From assembly GCF_015291725.1 (NCBI RefSeq), contig NZ_CP030038.1:3151001-3215000 (forward strand): a stretch of DNA of 64,000 nucleotides. The letters run 5' to 3'. The stretch's first letter is position 1. The number at the start of each line of letters is the position of its first letter. The DNA comes from Bradyrhizobium sp. CCBAU 51765 (GTDB lineage Bacteria > Pseudomonadota > Alphaproteobacteria > Rhizobiales > Xanthobacteraceae). Below the pieces are notes generated by a model. That model ran no database searches. It was not told where the DNA came from and worked only from the letters and a program-made list of their open reading frames with translations. Shown here in pieces: positions 63,309 through 64,000 of the stretch. A program made the position numbers and the translations under genes.

Positions 63309-63503
63309 ATGATCGAATCTCATCACCGATCCTGTCAGTGCGGCGCCGTCTATAGTCGAACCGAGGGAATAGCCCCCAGTCGGCAAATCGCCAGCTTCGA
63401 GTGCACGGTTTGCGGCGCGACCCTGGAATCGTGGAACACTGCTTCGGTGCCCACCTACAGGTTGATTATCGGTCCCGTGCGGAATTCCCCGTCCGAGAGA
63501 TGA
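63309..63503 (+). CDS. Small zinc-ribbon-like protein
   Basis: A 64-residue protein with CQCGAVY and, ~20 residues later, CTVCGATLESW: two cysteine pairs spaced as in a small zinc ribbon. The rest is polar. The frame continues past the motif with non-shadow composition. No partner gene is evident. DNA or metal binding is inference. Confidence 0.62.
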   Translation: MIESHHRSCQCGAVYSRTEGIAPSRQIASFECTVCGATLESWNTASVPTYRLIIGPVRNSPSER

Positions 63504-63739
63504 TGCAACTGGCAGATTGGACCAGCAGCCGGCGATCGGATGAGACGTTCATGGCGCATTCGTCCGCCAACGCCCCCAGCCGGCTGAGCCATCTTTGTCC
63601 CATGCCAGGCGCGTCATTCCTTAAGTGATGTCGCTCACTCCTTTCAGCGGCTTGTTCCAGCTCTCTATGAAGTCATTCGCGTGTGCATTGGGCGGCGATG
63701 CACCCGAAGAACGTGGATCAGCGCAAAGCAGGAGTTTCA

Positions 63740-63979
63740 ATGAGCATTGTCAGACGGCATCTCGCCGAGCAAGAAGAGCGACTGGTTCTAATCGAAGAAA
63801 TTTGCATCGATAAAGGAGCGCTTGTCTTGGATACCGCCACCGATGAGGTCTACTTCTCTGCAGACGAAGAGGCTTACAAGAGCGCCTACGTGACCGTGTT
63901 TCAGGCCTGGGCCAAGGGCACGATCAAAGGCACAGCGGAACAGATATTCGAGGCTACAAAATCCATTCTCGAGGACTAG
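63740..63979 (+). CDS. Small conserved hypothetical protein
   Basis: A 79-residue acidic, soluble protein (MSIVRRHLAEQEERLVLIEE; VLDTATDEVYFSADEEAYKS). ATG 63740 has an AGGAG ribosome-binding site 5 bp upstream. No family recognised; length and composition fit a real gene. Confidence 0.65.
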   Translation: MSIVRRHLAEQEERLVLIEEICIDKGALVLDTATDEVYFSADEEAYKSAYVTVFQAWAKGTIKGTAEQIFEATKSILED

Positions 63980-64000
63980 AGCATCTCGTATTCGATTTAC

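Noticed and set aside
63195..63386. Minus-strand 63-codon frame overlapping the zinc-ribbon gene start
   Set aside because: Overlaps a better-supported plus-strand gene and lacks a ribosome-binding site.

Overview
The window looks like a chromosomal segment of a high-GC alphaproteobacterium, most likely Bradyrhizobium or a close relative (inference). The signs are a groESL operon with a CIRCE box, a complete Anbu / ATP-grasp / alpha-E / transglutaminase operon, many dipeptide/amino-acid transport and amide-hydrolysis genes, and a dense set of dispersed intergenic palindromic repeats. There is no rRNA, CRISPR array, prophage or transposase. One tRNA (Leu, TAA) is present.

Layout. 1-5.8 kb: end of an ABC-2 permease, a six-helix adenylate cyclase, then a GntR regulator + MFS transporter + amidohydrolase catabolic unit and a PhzF protein. 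5.9-10.9 kb: DUF488/DUF72 pair, two small secreted or membrane proteins, and a GT2-GtrA + PMT-family glycosyltransferase operon. 11-15.3 kb: a FecR protein (with an embedded EF-hand loop) and CHASE2 cyclase pair, then a DUF2778 (Tlde1-like) protein. 15.3-21.6 kb: small ORFs, isochorismatase/LysR divergent pair, a frameshifted signal peptidase I gene, a palindrome-bounded GIY-YIG nuclease gene that has been killed by a stop codon, and groESL with promoter, CIRCE and terminator. 21.6-26.3 kb: Usg-like protein, TPR/GT41 (OGT-like) protein, cupin, concentrative nucleoside transporter.

26.5-32.1 kb (minus strand): ATP-grasp, alpha-E, transglutaminase, an AhpD-like protein, the Anbu proteasome-like peptidase and an SDR. 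Four of these form a gene set known from comparative genomics and proposed to make and remove peptide tags; its biochemistry is still poorly understood. 32.3-38.9 kb: ordinary metabolism (CinA-like, xanthine phosphoribosyltransferase, short MetE, GST, HCCA isomerase, quinone oxidoreductase, enoyl-CoA hydratase).

39-53.7 kb: a peptide/amino-acid scavenging cluster. Minus strand: a tandem glycine riboswitch, dadA-like dehydrogenase, DppB/DppC-type permeases, a fused DppD-DppF ATPase, M81 (MlrC-like) protein, M20 hydrolase and amidase, with overlapping starts and stops. Next to it are a second M20 peptidase and, divergently, two tandem substrate-binding proteins sharing a nearly identical segment. 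The likely logic is import of peptides or modified amino acids, amide/peptide hydrolysis, and oxidative deamination, part of it sensed through glycine.

54-64 kb: Bcr/CflA efflux pump with a TetR remnant upstream, tRNA-Leu, a lipoprotein, FAD monooxygenase, zf-CHCC protein, alpha/beta hydrolase with a decayed partial duplicate 1.6 kb downstream, LysR/DUF1330 pair, a cold-shock protein and small ORFs. About twenty copies of at least nine families of roughly 40-160 bp intergenic palindromes are scattered throughout. One family resembles REPINs, and one of its copies carries the GIY-YIG gene, which suggests an unrecognised mobile or maintenance system.
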